Origin: Candidatus Binataceae bacterium
GTDB taxonomy: Bacteria; Desulfobacterota; Binatia; Binatales; Binataceae
Reading direction: 5' to 3'
Assembly (NCBI GenBank): GCA_035294265.1
Contig: DATGLK010000063.1
Coordinates: forward strand, 1 to 64,000
Length of the DNA stretch: 64,000 nucleotides
Made by a program: the position numbers and the translations under genes. Shown piece by piece: positions 1 to 8,317 of this stretch; the first letter of the stretch is position 1; every line of letters starts with the position of its first letter. Below the pieces are notes generated by a model, which saw only the letters and a program-made list of their open reading frames with translations, was not told the origin of the DNA and did not search any database.

Positions 1-767
1 TGCGCCTCGGGCCGCACGCGCCATCCATGATCGAAGCGGCCGCTGTAGAAGGGCAAAAAACCGCCGCCGTGAGCCGCCAGCAGGCGTAACCGCGGATGGC
101 GGTCGAGCAGGCCGCTGAAGATAAGATGGCTCAGGGCCAGCGCGGTCTCCAGCGGATTGCCCAGGACATTTGAGAGATAGTAGGGCGTCAGCCGCTGTTC
201 GATCGCGCATCCCACCGGATGGATGAAGATCAGCGCGCCCAACTCTTCGGCCGCGGCCCAGACCGGCTCGAACCGCTCCTCGGCCAGATCCACTCCGGCC
301 ACGGTGGTGGAAACGATCACGCCTTTAAGATGAAAATGCTGAATGGCGCGCTTGAGTTGCGTCGCGGCCAGATCGGGAAACTGCATCGCAAGGTTGCCCA
401 GCCCGACGAAACGGGCGGGACGGCGCGCGCAAAAAGCGGCGATGCCGGCGTTGGTCAGCTCGATAATCTGCTCCGCCAGCGCCCGCTCGGCCCAGTAGTT
501 GAACCCGAAGCTGGGCGTGACGCTGACGGTCTGCACATCGATACGCATCCGATCCATGTCGGCCAGCCGCGCATCCTGGTTGAAGAATTTTTCTTTGTAT
601 ATCGCCTCGAACTGCTTGCGGTTGTACTCCAACGAATCGGCGCCCACCGTGCGATTACGCTCCTGCGCCTCGCGCTTCCATCCCTCCTGGCTGCTCACCA
701 GGGCCTGCACTTCGGGCAGGATAGTGTGAGCATGCACGTCAATCGCCGGATCTTTCCGCATCGCCAT
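1..767 (-). CDS. Amidohydrolase family protein (ACMSD-like), C-terminus cut by window edge
   Basis: Reading the minus strand from ATG at 767 gives an open frame of about 255 codons that runs off the window without a stop. It has the amidohydrolase-2 (PF04909) HxH metal motif as IDVHAH (H12, H14), a later IFIHPVG histidine and LLAAHGGGFLPF. These match the TIM-barrel decarboxylases and hydrolases typified by 2-amino-3-carboxymuconate-6-semialdehyde decarboxylase. It is clearly paralogous to the gene 41 bp upstream (809-1816, same strand), so the two look like a tandem duplication in one operon. An ATG two codons inside (761) is an alternative start. The C-terminal metal-binding Asp lies outside the window. 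A metal-dependent decarboxylase or hydrolase of a ring-cleavage product is the best guess; the substrate is unknown. Confidence 0.85.
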   Translation of the reverse strand, partial: MAMRKDPAIDVHAHTILPEVQALVSSQEGWKREAQERNRTVGADSLEYNRKQFEAIYKEKFFNQDARLADMDRMRIDVQTVSVTPSFGFNYWAERALAEQIIELTNAGIAAFCARRPARFVGLGNLAMQFPDLAATQLKRAIQHFHLKGVIVSTTVAGVDLAEERFEPVWAAAEELGALIFIHPVGCAIEQRLTPYYLSNVLGNPLETALALSHLIFSGLLDRHPRLRLLAAHGGGFLPFYSGRFDHGWRVRPEA

Positions 768-808
768 CGGTCTCCGTTGCTCCGAAACAAAAATTTTCGC
801 GGTGCGAT

Positions 809-1816
809 TCAAAGTCCCAGCAGGCGCGCCGCATTTTCACCTACAATCGCCCGCTGCTGCGCCTGAGACAAGCCGCTGACGGCAGCCAAGCGTTGGCGCG
901 GGTCATCAACGCCCATGTCGAAGGGATAATCGGTTCCCAGCACAATCTGGCCGGCTCCGGCGCGCGCAATTAGAAAGCTCAGTAGGTCGGGTTCATACAC
1001 CAGTGAGTCGAACCACAGGTTGCGAAGATATGCGCTGGGCGTCCGACGGCATCCGTGAGCCTCGGGCCGGACGCGCCATCCGTGATCAAAACGGGCGGTA
1101 TAAAAGGGGAAATAGCCGCCGCCGTGGGCGGCGCAAATCTTGAGACCTGGATAGTGATCCAGGGTGCCGCTGAAAATGAGATGGCCCAGCGCCAGGGTGG
1201 TTTCCAGTGGATTGCCGATAACATTAGAAAAGTAATAGCGGGTCAAGCGGGTTCCCAGTTCGCATCCGGCCGGATGGATGAAGATCAGCGCGCCAGTGGC
1301 TTGTGCTGCTTGCCAGAACGGCGCCAGCGAGGGATCACCGAGATCCATACCGTTGGCGTGGGTGGCGATGATGGCACCTCGCAGCCCCAGCTCGGCGACC
1401 GCATGCTTGAGCTGCGCCGCCGCCAGCTCCGGATGTTGCAAGGCTACAACTCCCAGCCCGACCAGCCGATCGGGTCGGCGCTGGCACAACTGGGCGATCT
1501 CCTGATTGTTGATCGCCACCAGCTTGGCTGCCAACTCGGGATCGGCCCAGTACCAGAAATTGGAGGTCGGCGCAGCGCTCACCGTCTGGATGTCGATCCC
1601 CATCGTGTCCATCGTGGCCAGGCGCGCCTCCAAACTTTCGAATTTCTCCCGGTATACGGTTTCGGTCAATTTTCGGTTGTGCTCGGCCGAGGCTGCTCCG
1701 GCGGAGCGCTGGCGCTGATCCAAATCGGCCTGCCAGCCGGGATGGCGGCGCGCCAGCATTTCGACCTCGGGCACGATCGCGTGGGCATGAATATCGATGG
1801 CGGGTGTTGAGTTCAT
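809..1816 (-). CDS. Amidohydrolase family protein (ACMSD-like)
   Basis: 335 aa, the usual length for the ACMSD-like amidohydrolase-2 family. Metal ligands are all visible: H10 and H12 (IDIHAHA), H181 (FIHPAG), H231 (AAHGGGYFPF) and D296 (LGTDYPFD). These enzymes are cytoplasmic TIM barrels that decarboxylate or hydrolyse carboxylated aromatics and their ring-fission products. The neighbour downstream on the same strand (ending at 767) is a paralogue, and a fumarylacetoacetate-hydrolase-family gene starts divergently 129 bp away, so an aromatic-degradation role is plausible. The family and the intact site are secure; the substrate cannot be told from sequence. Confidence 0.9.
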   Translation of the reverse strand: MNSTPAIDIHAHAIVPEVEMLARRHPGWQADLDQRQRSAGAASAEHNRKLTETVYREKFESLEARLATMDTMGIDIQTVSAAPTSNFWYWADPELAAKLVAINNQEIAQLCQRRPDRLVGLGVVALQHPELAAAQLKHAVAELGLRGAIIATHANGMDLGDPSLAPFWQAAQATGALIFIHPAGCELGTRLTRYYFSNVIGNPLETTLALGHLIFSGTLDHYPGLKICAAHGGGYFPFYTARFDHGWRVRPEAHGCRRTPSAYLRNLWFDSLVYEPDLLSFLIARAGAGQIVLGTDYPFDMGVDDPRQRLAAVSGLSQAQQRAIVGENAARLLGL

Positions 1817-1945
1817 CGGCAGACTCCTGGAAAATCGGCGATACTTGCGGACTTCAATAGTACCTTAGCTGGCTTGCCCCTAGCCCCTGCAAACGTCTAA
1901 GCTCGGCGGCGAACCCGTGACGTCATCGGCTGAGAGCATAATGCG

Positions 1946-2941
1946 ATGAAGCTATGCACCTTTGAAGTTAGCAGCGCGCTTGGTCCGATCGAACGGATGG
2001 GAATGGTGACCAAGGCGGGGCTGATTGTCGATCTCAACAATGGCTGTGCGGCGGCAATCGAAGCCAGCGAGGAGACTAGCCGCAGCCGTGTGCTGGCCGA
2101 TGCCTTGCTGCCTGCCGACCTGCGCGCCTTTATCGAGACCGGGCCGCGCGGTAACGAGGCGCTGGCGCACACGTTGCAGTATTTAGGTCCTCGGATCGAT
2201 CAGCCGGGGTTATGCGGCCCGCGCGGCGAGCGACTGGTATGGCGGAGTGAGGAAGTTCGCTTGCTCGCGCCTTTACCGCGCCCGCGCACCCTGCGCGATT
2301 GTCTGGTCTTCGAGGAACATCTGCGCAACGCCCGGCTGGGCGGCACGATCCCTCCCGTGTGGTACGAGATGCCGATTTACTACAAGGGCAATCTCAACAC
2401 GGTGGCTGGACCGGAATGCGAGGTGCCTTGGCCGCCCTACACCGAGCTTTTGGATTATGAACTGGAATTTGCCGCCGTCATCGGCCGGCGTGGGGTGAAC
2501 CTTACTCCCGAGCAGGGTTGGGAGTATATTTTCGGCTATACTATTTTCAACGATGTTTCGGCGCGCGACATTCAGCGCCGCGAAATGGCCGGCGGACTGG
2601 GGCCAGCCAAGGGCAAGGACCTGGACGGCGGCAACATTTTCGGTCCGTGGCTAGTGACGGCCGACGAGTGGAGCCCGTCGGCGGGACACTTGATGACCGC
2701 GCGGGTCAACGGCGAGCAGTGGAGCCGCGGCAGCACCGCGGCGATGTATCATGATTTCGGCAAGATTGTTAGCCATATCAGTTGTGGCATGACAGTTTAT
2801 CCCGGCGACATAATCGGCTCGGGCACCGTGGGTACCGGCTGCGGGCTGGAATTGCAGCGCTATCCCAAGCCCGGCGATGTGATTGAACTTGAAATTGAAG
2901 GGTTGGGCGTGCTGCGTAATCGCTTTGGTTCGCGTGCCTGA
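1946..2941 (+). CDS. Fumarylacetoacetate hydrolase family protein
   Basis: 331 aa. The FAH catalytic fold fills the second two thirds. Metal ligands appear as YELEF (E172, E174) and FNDVSARD (D203), followed by the AKGKDLDG loop near residue 221. A helical N-terminal part of about 100 residues precedes the fold, as in larger FAH-family hydrolases. Family members cleave C-C bonds in beta-diketo acids or carry out hydratase and decarboxylase steps of meta-cleavage pathways. It is divergent from two amidohydrolases, and a small secreted protein begins 6 bp downstream. Likely role: a late step of aromatic catabolism, by context only. Confidence 0.9.
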   Translation: MKLCTFEVSSALGPIERMGMVTKAGLIVDLNNGCAAAIEASEETSRSRVLADALLPADLRAFIETGPRGNEALAHTLQYLGPRIDQPGLCGPRGERLVWRSEEVRLLAPLPRPRTLRDCLVFEEHLRNARLGGTIPPVWYEMPIYYKGNLNTVAGPECEVPWPPYTELLDYELEFAAVIGRRGVNLTPEQGWEYIFGYTIFNDVSARDIQRREMAGGLGPAKGKDLDGGNIFGPWLVTADEWSPSAGHLMTARVNGEQWSRGSTAAMYHDFGKIVSHISCGMTVYPGDIIGSGTVGTGCGLELQRYPKPGDVIELEIEGLGVLRNRFGSRA

Positions 2942-2947
2942 AAGCAG

Positions 2948-3553
2948 ATGGGTCTTGAGATGGATTGGCGAAGATGGGTATTAATCGGCGGATTAGTGGG
3001 GTTTGCAACATTGGTTGTGCAGCCGCCGGCGCGAGCGCAATCGGCAGGCTCCCATCCTTGGTATCTGGCCGAACTCAACGCTGATGATCCCACCGCCGTG
3101 CCCTCGTTGGCGGATTACAAAGGCGAACTGACCGCGATCGCGGCCGGGATCTTTTCCAGCCGTCAAGCCTGCGAAAAGGGCAAACAACAGTTCATCGCGG
3201 AACAAGCCAAGGCATGCTCGGATCCCGCAAGCTGCAAGCAGATGGACCACACCTTCAACGCGGCGCTCCAATGCGTGCGCGACAACGATCCCCATTGGAA
3301 AGGCAATCCGCCCGCGCGGCGTTGGTTCGCATTTTTTGGCTTTGATTCCGCCGACCTGACCTGTCGCAGCCAGGCCCAGGTGATCGCGCAACGGATGGTT
3401 TCGGTAGCCAGTGCCAGCACCGACAGCGAGTGTTGGGAGAAGGCGGCTGATTTTGCCACAGGAATTCTCGGCCCGCGCGCGCAGCGCAATCCTCCCATGT
3501 CCGATTGTACCTATTGTCTGCGCGGGGACGCTCCCGTGCTCCAAGTGAAGTGA
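2948..3553 (+). CDS. Secreted cysteine-rich hypothetical protein
   Basis: 201 aa, not recognised. A signal peptide is visible: WRR, a hydrophobic stretch, then a PPARA cleavage site near residue 30. The mature part has eight cysteines, including CSDPASC and a C-terminal CTYC pair, which suggests disulfides in the cell envelope. It follows the FAH-family gene by 6 bp and may be cotranscribed. An ATG four codons downstream (2960) is an equally good start. No catalytic motif is apparent. Confidence 0.7.
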   Translation: MGLEMDWRRWVLIGGLVGFATLVVQPPARAQSAGSHPWYLAELNADDPTAVPSLADYKGELTAIAAGIFSSRQACEKGKQQFIAEQAKACSDPASCKQMDHTFNAALQCVRDNDPHWKGNPPARRWFAFFGFDSADLTCRSQAQVIAQRMVSVASASTDSECWEKAADFATGILGPRAQRNPPMSDCTYCLRGDAPVLQVK

Positions 3554-3644
3554 GGCCGCCCGCCGCGCGAACTCAGCGGGCAGGCTCGCTTGGCGCTGCG
3601 CATTGCCTGTCCGATGATGAGGCTTCGTGCGACGGGCGGGATGC

Positions 3645-5042
3645 TCAGCCGGCGAAGCCCGAGTGCGCGATGTCCCACACTCCGCTGCCCACCAATAGAA
3701 TCGACAGCAGGATCAGGACCAGAGTCAACTGGTCCAGCCGCCGCGCCATTCCCAAGGCCATCAAACAGAGCAGGAAGGGAAAGATCTGGATGTAGAAGCG
3801 CGGACCGAACTGAACCGCGCCGTTGGCATAGAACATCAGAACGCCGGCGCTGCCAAACAAGCAGCATAGCCACATCATCGCTACGAGCGGGCGGCGCAAT
3901 CGGGCGCGCAGGGTAAGGATGAAAGCGGGACTGGTGAAGATCAGCGCCTGACCGCGGAAGGAGGGGTGGAAGTAGGGAAAGCGGGCATCTAAATCCGGAC
4001 TCAAGAAGAGCAAGGTGTAGAGGTTGGATGGAATGTTGCGCAGGGCGAAGGGGCCTGGCAGACCGGGATGGTCGCGCAGCCCCGCCGGATCGACGCGATA
4101 AAATAGCCAGGGCGCGAGGTCGCACGCAGTACCAAAGCGGGCCAGGTTGTAAGCGATATAAGCTGCGGTGGCAAAAATGAAGGCGGGCAGCAGCGCAGCC
4201 AACTCGCGCGGCTTGCGGCCGCGCAGCGCCAGGGCCACGGCGTAAAGCGGCCACACCGCTACCAGATCGTAGCGGGCTAGCGCAGCGGCGCTCGCGAACA
4301 GGCCGACCAGCCAGGGGCGGGCGCTGCCGAACAGCTCGCTGAGCGCGCATAAGGTGGGTGCCAAGCTGATCACCAGGGGCAAGCTCCAGGTCGTGCCACG
4401 GGTAGCCTCAAACCACACGATTGTGCCGGCACCGAAGAAGAGCGTAAGCCACAGCCGGCTGGCACAATCCAGCCTGAAGCGGCCGAGCAGATGCCACGCC
4501 AGAGCCACGTCCAGGGCCCCAACGAAGACTGAACACGTAACCTGATCGGTCGCTAAACCGTAAATAGCTACGACCGGCAGAAGGAGCAGGGCGGCCAGTG
4601 GTGGATGAATCACGTAGCTGTGTCCGCCGTATCTTACCGCCTCCATCCAAGCAGGGGCGTTGATCCACAAATGGCCGTGCAGAATGGCGTCTGCCAACCG
4701 CACCTGCTCGTTAAAGGGAGTTGCCGTCAGTGGGCGAGTGGCGCCGTAAAATGCCCAGAAGGTGGTGAAGAGCGCCGCCGTGACCAACCACTCGCGTCCG
4801 GTAGGACTCCGGGTGCCGCTTCCCGCTACGATACCCACTATTGCCACCAACCCCGCCAGCGGTACCGTAAAGCCTGGTCCTACGCCCGAACTACGCGTCA
4901 AAAAGACGTATACCAGTGAAATCGGTACGGCACAGGCAAAGATGGTTGATGCCAACCAAGCGGGAGATGACGGCGGGTACGAGGGGTTGGTTGGCGATCG
5001 TGACTCCGGCTGAAACGAATTTTTCTTGATCATGGGCGGCAC
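3645..5042 (-). CDS. Polytopic membrane protein, GT-C glycosyltransferase-like
   Basis: About 465 aa with around ten hydrophobic segments. The layout resembles bacterial GT-C type membrane glycosyltransferases: a loop after the first helices (PFNEQVRLADAILHGHL), a central YDLVAVWPLY helix, and FGPRFYIQIFPFL near the C-terminus, which recalls the GxRYL-LPF pattern of such proteins. No soluble domain is present. The start is GTG at 5042 or, more likely, ATG at 5033; neither has a strong ribosome-binding site. It is divergent from the small membrane protein at 5051. Donor and acceptor are unknown, and the GT-C assignment is an inference from topology. Confidence 0.75.
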   Translation of the reverse strand: MPPMIKKNSFQPESRSPTNPSYPPSSPAWLASTIFACAVPISLVYVFLTRSSGVGPGFTVPLAGLVAIVGIVAGSGTRSPTGREWLVTAALFTTFWAFYGATRPLTATPFNEQVRLADAILHGHLWINAPAWMEAVRYGGHSYVIHPPLAALLLLPVVAIYGLATDQVTCSVFVGALDVALAWHLLGRFRLDCASRLWLTLFFGAGTIVWFEATRGTTWSLPLVISLAPTLCALSELFGSARPWLVGLFASAAALARYDLVAVWPLYAVALALRGRKPRELAALLPAFIFATAAYIAYNLARFGTACDLAPWLFYRVDPAGLRDHPGLPGPFALRNIPSNLYTLLFLSPDLDARFPYFHPSFRGQALIFTSPAFILTLRARLRRPLVAMMWLCCLFGSAGVLMFYANGAVQFGPRFYIQIFPFLLCLMALGMARRLDQLTLVLILLSILLVGSGVWDIAHSGFAG

Positions 5043-5050
5043 TTAAGTCG

Positions 5051-5389
5051 ATGCTGGATACTGGCTTGGTTCTAACTGGCTGCAAGCCCAGCATGTTAAT
5101 CAAAATTATCTCTGCATATACAGACCAGCCGGCATGCGCACCATACGGCGAGAATCTTGATCACTTCTATGGTCGCAACTGGCGGGGATGGTGGGGGCCG
5201 TGGTGGTGGGCTTGGGTCGTAATTGTCTTTCTAATCATGCTTGCGCTGGGTGCTGGTAACAGGCGTCAGCGTCATACCTATTACCGGGGCTCTGGCGAAT
5301 CCGTAGAGATTACGAACACCGGTTTCGCCTGGGCCTGGTTGATAGTTGTGTTTAATCTGTTGCTGATATTCTTCCGCGGCGGGCGCTGA
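5051..5389 (+). CDS. Small two-helix membrane protein, hypothetical
   Basis: 112 aa at most. Two transmembrane segments are visible, the first preceded by a Trp-rich stretch (GWWGPWWWAWV) and the second being FAWAWLIVVFNLLLIFF near the C-terminus. It ends 4 bp before the LPG-synthase-like gene and probably shares its transcript. The N-terminus is uncertain; ATG at 5093 would remove a poorly structured leader. Not recognised. Confidence 0.5.
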   Translation: MLDTGLVLTGCKPSMLIKIISAYTDQPACAPYGENLDHFYGRNWRGWWGPWWWAWVVIVFLIMLALGAGNRRQRHTYYRGSGESVEITNTGFAWAWLIVVFNLLLIFFRGGR

Positions 5390-5393
5390 TGGT

Positions 5394-6467
5394 ATGGCTA
5401 CTGAAGGTTGGTCGGTGCTGACTCAGCGGATCAACACGCTGCGTAAGCCGCTCACCTCGATTTCAACGCGTTTTCGCTCGCTCAGCCCGACAACTCAGAC
5501 CGTCGTTGAGAATGTAGTCATCTGGACGATTGCGGCCCTGGCGGTGTGGTGGGTTGCCCGCGGGCTGACTTTAGGCAAGTTCGTGGCCAGCTTTAAACAT
5601 GCCAATCTTCCGTTGTTTCTTACCGCCAACTTAACTTCTTTTTTCATCTGGTGGTTGGGCGAGACTTATTTGTTCGCGCGACTGTTCAGCCTCTTTCACA
5701 AACCGTGCTCCTTTCGTGAAGTGCTGGCGCCCTCGGCCGCCCAGTACTTTCTCCAGGTGGTTAACATTCTGGTCGCAGCTGCCGCCCTGGTGCTATTCCT
5801 GAATCGGCGCAAGGGGGTGTCGTGGACAGCAGCCAGTTGGACCCTACTTTTTCAGGGTTTTATCGATGCTATCTTGCTGGCCACCGGGTTTGTGGCCGCC
5901 GGAGTGTTGAGACCGCAATCACCGATCCATCGGTTTTTGCCCTATGCGTGCGCGGCCTTGCTGTTTTTCATCGCAGTCGCCTGGTGGTGGGGACATGGTC
6001 GCCCGCGCCGCCGCGCTTGGCAATGGCTCTACGATTGGCCGGGCTTGCATGCTTTTCGTGCCGCAGGATGGCATGAGTATCTGGAACTTGGATTGATCCG
6101 CTTGGCAATTTTTTTGCCGCAAGGCTTTTTGTTTTATTTGGAGATGCGGGCCTTTCGCGCCGACGTCCCGCTCGATGCGACCTTGGCGCTCACCCCCGGA
6201 TTGCTGCTTGCCGCCGGCGAGCCGATTACCCCCTCGGGGCTTGGCCCGCTGCAGGCGGTCATGGTTGATGGCTTGATGCGCTTCGCGCCGCGAGCACGAC
6301 TGCTAACCGCCGGCCTTGCGATCAGCATCATGCACATCCTGTGTCGCTTGCCGCTGGGGGTGGGCGCGGCTGGCACTTTCGTGCGCCGGGTCCTCACCTC
6401 TGAAGGCCAGCCTACTCAGGCGCAACCATCGACTGGCTCCCAAGCCTCGGCTCTGGCTCATCAATAA
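5394..6467 (+). CDS. Lysylphosphatidylglycerol synthase TM-like (flippase-like) membrane protein
   Basis: 357 aa with about eight transmembrane helices. It fits the LPG_synthase_TM / UPF0104 family: an early WWVARGLTLGKFVASFKHAN segment, a central FQGFIDAILLATGF helix, and the family's late loop-helix ITPSGLGPLQAVMVDGL. No aminoacyl-transferase domain is attached, so it is the integral-membrane half only. Such proteins are linked to lipid or glycolipid translocation. The small membrane protein upstream is spaced 4 bp away, suggesting cotranscription. The substrate is unknown. Confidence 0.8.
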   Translation: MATEGWSVLTQRINTLRKPLTSISTRFRSLSPTTQTVVENVVIWTIAALAVWWVARGLTLGKFVASFKHANLPLFLTANLTSFFIWWLGETYLFARLFSLFHKPCSFREVLAPSAAQYFLQVVNILVAAAALVLFLNRRKGVSWTAASWTLLFQGFIDAILLATGFVAAGVLRPQSPIHRFLPYACAALLFFIAVAWWWGHGRPRRRAWQWLYDWPGLHAFRAAGWHEYLELGLIRLAIFLPQGFLFYLEMRAFRADVPLDATLALTPGLLLAAGEPITPSGLGPLQAVMVDGLMRFAPRARLLTAGLAISIMHILCRLPLGVGAAGTFVRRVLTSEGQPTQAQPSTGSQASALAHQ

Positions 6468-6839
6468 ATTGACCGACGCGTGCGCGCGCTCGCATTCCGT
6501 TCCGTCGCGCACCATGGAAACGCTGCGAAATATTTTTCTGACGACTAGGTTCTGGATCGAGGTGGTCGGATTCCTGGACAAGATATCGGCGCCGCTGCGT
6601 GATGGGCTGACAGGGGATGTGATTATTGCCGCGCTCGGCCCGCCGCCTGGCATTTGCGCGCGGCAGACTCTGTGTGATGTGTACCTAATTGTGATGTTTA
6701 CCAAATTGCGCCGCCGTCACAGGCTGGGAATTATCAAACCACTGGCTCCTGGGGCCGGCGCTTGTGCGCGATAGCCCCACTGGTCTAAAGATAGTTCTAT
6801 GGCCCCAAGGGCCGCGGCTCGCCGCAGGGAGACTTCACG
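6468..6839. other. Intergenic region, no supported gene
   Basis: 372 bp between the LPG-synthase-like gene and the Rieske gene. Short open frames here lack recognisable protein features. The only notable signal is an AGGGAGAC stretch just before the Rieske ATG at 6840, acting as its ribosome-binding site. A promoter for the Rieske gene probably lies here, but no strong -35/-10 pair stands out. Confidence 0.5.
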
Positions 6840-8096
6840 ATGCTGACGCGGGAAGAAAACGAGCTTTTGTGTCGGGTCGGTCCGGGCACCCCGATGGGGG
6901 AATTCATGCGCGAGTATTGGATACCCGCGCTGCGGGCCCAGGCAGTGACGCCCGACGGTGCTCCGGTGCGGGTCCGCTTGCTAGGCGAGAACTTCGTCGC
7001 TTTTCGCGCAACTGACGGGCGCGTGGGGTTCTTCGATGAAGGCTGCCCCCATCGATGTACATCGCTGGCCCTGGCACGCAACGAGGACAACGCTCTTACC
7101 TGCATCTTTCATGGCTGGAAAATCGACGTCTCAGGCCAGGTCGTGGAAGTGCCGTCCGAACCGCCGGAGCGGCGGGCTGAATTCGCGGCCAAGGTGCGGG
7201 TACGCCACTATCCAGTGCGCGAGGCAGGCGACGCGATTTGGGTTTATCTGGGCCGGCGCGCGCAGCCCCCGGCCTTCCTCAATTTCGAACTGAACGTGTT
7301 GCCACCCAGCCATCGCATGGCTTTTCGGGCCATACTACACAGCAACTGGTTGCAGGCGCTGGAAACCTCCATCGATTCCTCTCACCTGGGCATTATGCAT
7401 TCCTCCTGGCTCAACGGACGGGCCAACTCGGGCAGCCCGTTGGCCACGGTCAATACCGGCCCGACCTTCGAGATCGTGCCTCAGCCTTACGGCTTTCGCG
7501 AGGCAGCTCTGCGCGATCTGTTCGACGGCACGGTCTACACCCGCATTCGCGAGGTTGCGGCGCCATTTTATTCTTTCATCCCGATGGACAGTAACATGCT
7601 GCACACGATGCAGTGTCCGGTGCCGATCGACGATAACTGGTGTGTGTATTGGTCCTTTCGCTACGACCCCGACAAGCCCGTGGATCCCGAGCAGGCGGTG
7701 GGCATGATGCGCGGAACTTCCGGCAACCGCGACAATGCCCATTCTGACCTGGGCGAATTCGACCAGATGTGGGGCCAGGATCGCAAAAAAATGAAAGAAG
7801 GGCATTTCACCGGGATGCGCGCCCTCCAGCATGAAGACTGGGCCGTGGCTGAATCGGTGGGTGCCATTCTCGATCGAACCCGTGAATACCTGGGCTCTTC
7901 CGACAGCACCCTGATCCGTTTCCGCCGCATGATGCTGGCGGCGGTGCGGGCCCATCAGCAGGGCGCGCCGGCGCTCGGACTGGATCGGGAGGTGGATTAC
8001 AGCCGGATCCGTGCCATCACACTGCGCAATCCCAAGACTCTGGATTGGCGCCAGATTGATACGCTCAATCCGCCTCCTTCGCTCCCGCTGACGTAG
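6840..8096 (+). CDS. Rieske [2Fe-2S] aromatic ring-hydroxylating oxygenase, alpha subunit
   Basis: 418 aa. The N-terminal Rieske domain has C69-P-H71 and C88-IF-H91 ligands. The mononuclear iron site follows as D179-SS-H182-LGIM-H187, the D..H....H pattern of alpha subunits in the phthalate 4,5-dioxygenase-like group. These enzymes take electrons from a separate reductase and hydroxylate or O-demethylate aromatics. No reductase or beta subunit is adjacent, so electrons must come from elsewhere. A close paralogue (same opening EENELL-RVGPGTPMG) begins at 62799. ATG 6840 is preceded by a good ribosome-binding site. Confidence 0.93.
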   Translation: MLTREENELLCRVGPGTPMGEFMREYWIPALRAQAVTPDGAPVRVRLLGENFVAFRATDGRVGFFDEGCPHRCTSLALARNEDNALTCIFHGWKIDVSGQVVEVPSEPPERRAEFAAKVRVRHYPVREAGDAIWVYLGRRAQPPAFLNFELNVLPPSHRMAFRAILHSNWLQALETSIDSSHLGIMHSSWLNGRANSGSPLATVNTGPTFEIVPQPYGFREAALRDLFDGTVYTRIREVAAPFYSFIPMDSNMLHTMQCPVPIDDNWCVYWSFRYDPDKPVDPEQAVGMMRGTSGNRDNAHSDLGEFDQMWGQDRKKMKEGHFTGMRALQHEDWAVAESVGAILDRTREYLGSSDSTLIRFRRMMLAAVRAHQQGAPALGLDREVDYSRIRAITLRNPKTLDWRQIDTLNPPPSLPLT

Positions 8097-8197
8097 CGCG
8101 GTGGGCTGCTCGCGCGATTGAGGTTCGTCGAGACTGCGCGGGCGCGCTTACTGCGTTCGCGGCTCGCTTCGCTGGGGAGCCAGACCCTTTTGTCGCA

Positions 8198-8295
8198 CAG
8201 CAGGGTGTTGAGGAAGGGGTTTGGTTGATCAGAAGAAGGCTCGACTGCGCGATTCTCTTTGATTAAATCTTCCCGGATTTATCAACGCCCTGCTG
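8198..8295. repeat. MITE-like element with 14-bp imperfect terminal inverted repeats
   Basis: CAGCAGGGTGTTGA at 8198-8211 is matched in inverse by TCAACGCCCTGCTG at 8282-8295 with one mismatch, with 70 bp between. It carries no coding sequence and lies between the convergent Rieske and PolX genes. I see no target-site duplication, so mobility is a guess; the hairpin could also serve as a bidirectional transcript end. A weaker hairpin (GGCTC...GAGCC, 8161-8181) followed by four T lies just upstream. Confidence 0.4.
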
Positions 8296-8317
8296 GCCAC
8301 TGGCAGTCGATGCTTTT

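Noticed and set aside
219-1810. Long plus-strand frames at 219-866 and 1055-1810 opposite the amidohydrolases
   Set aside because: They are GC-rich antisense shadows of two genes with complete metal motifs; their translations show no domain.
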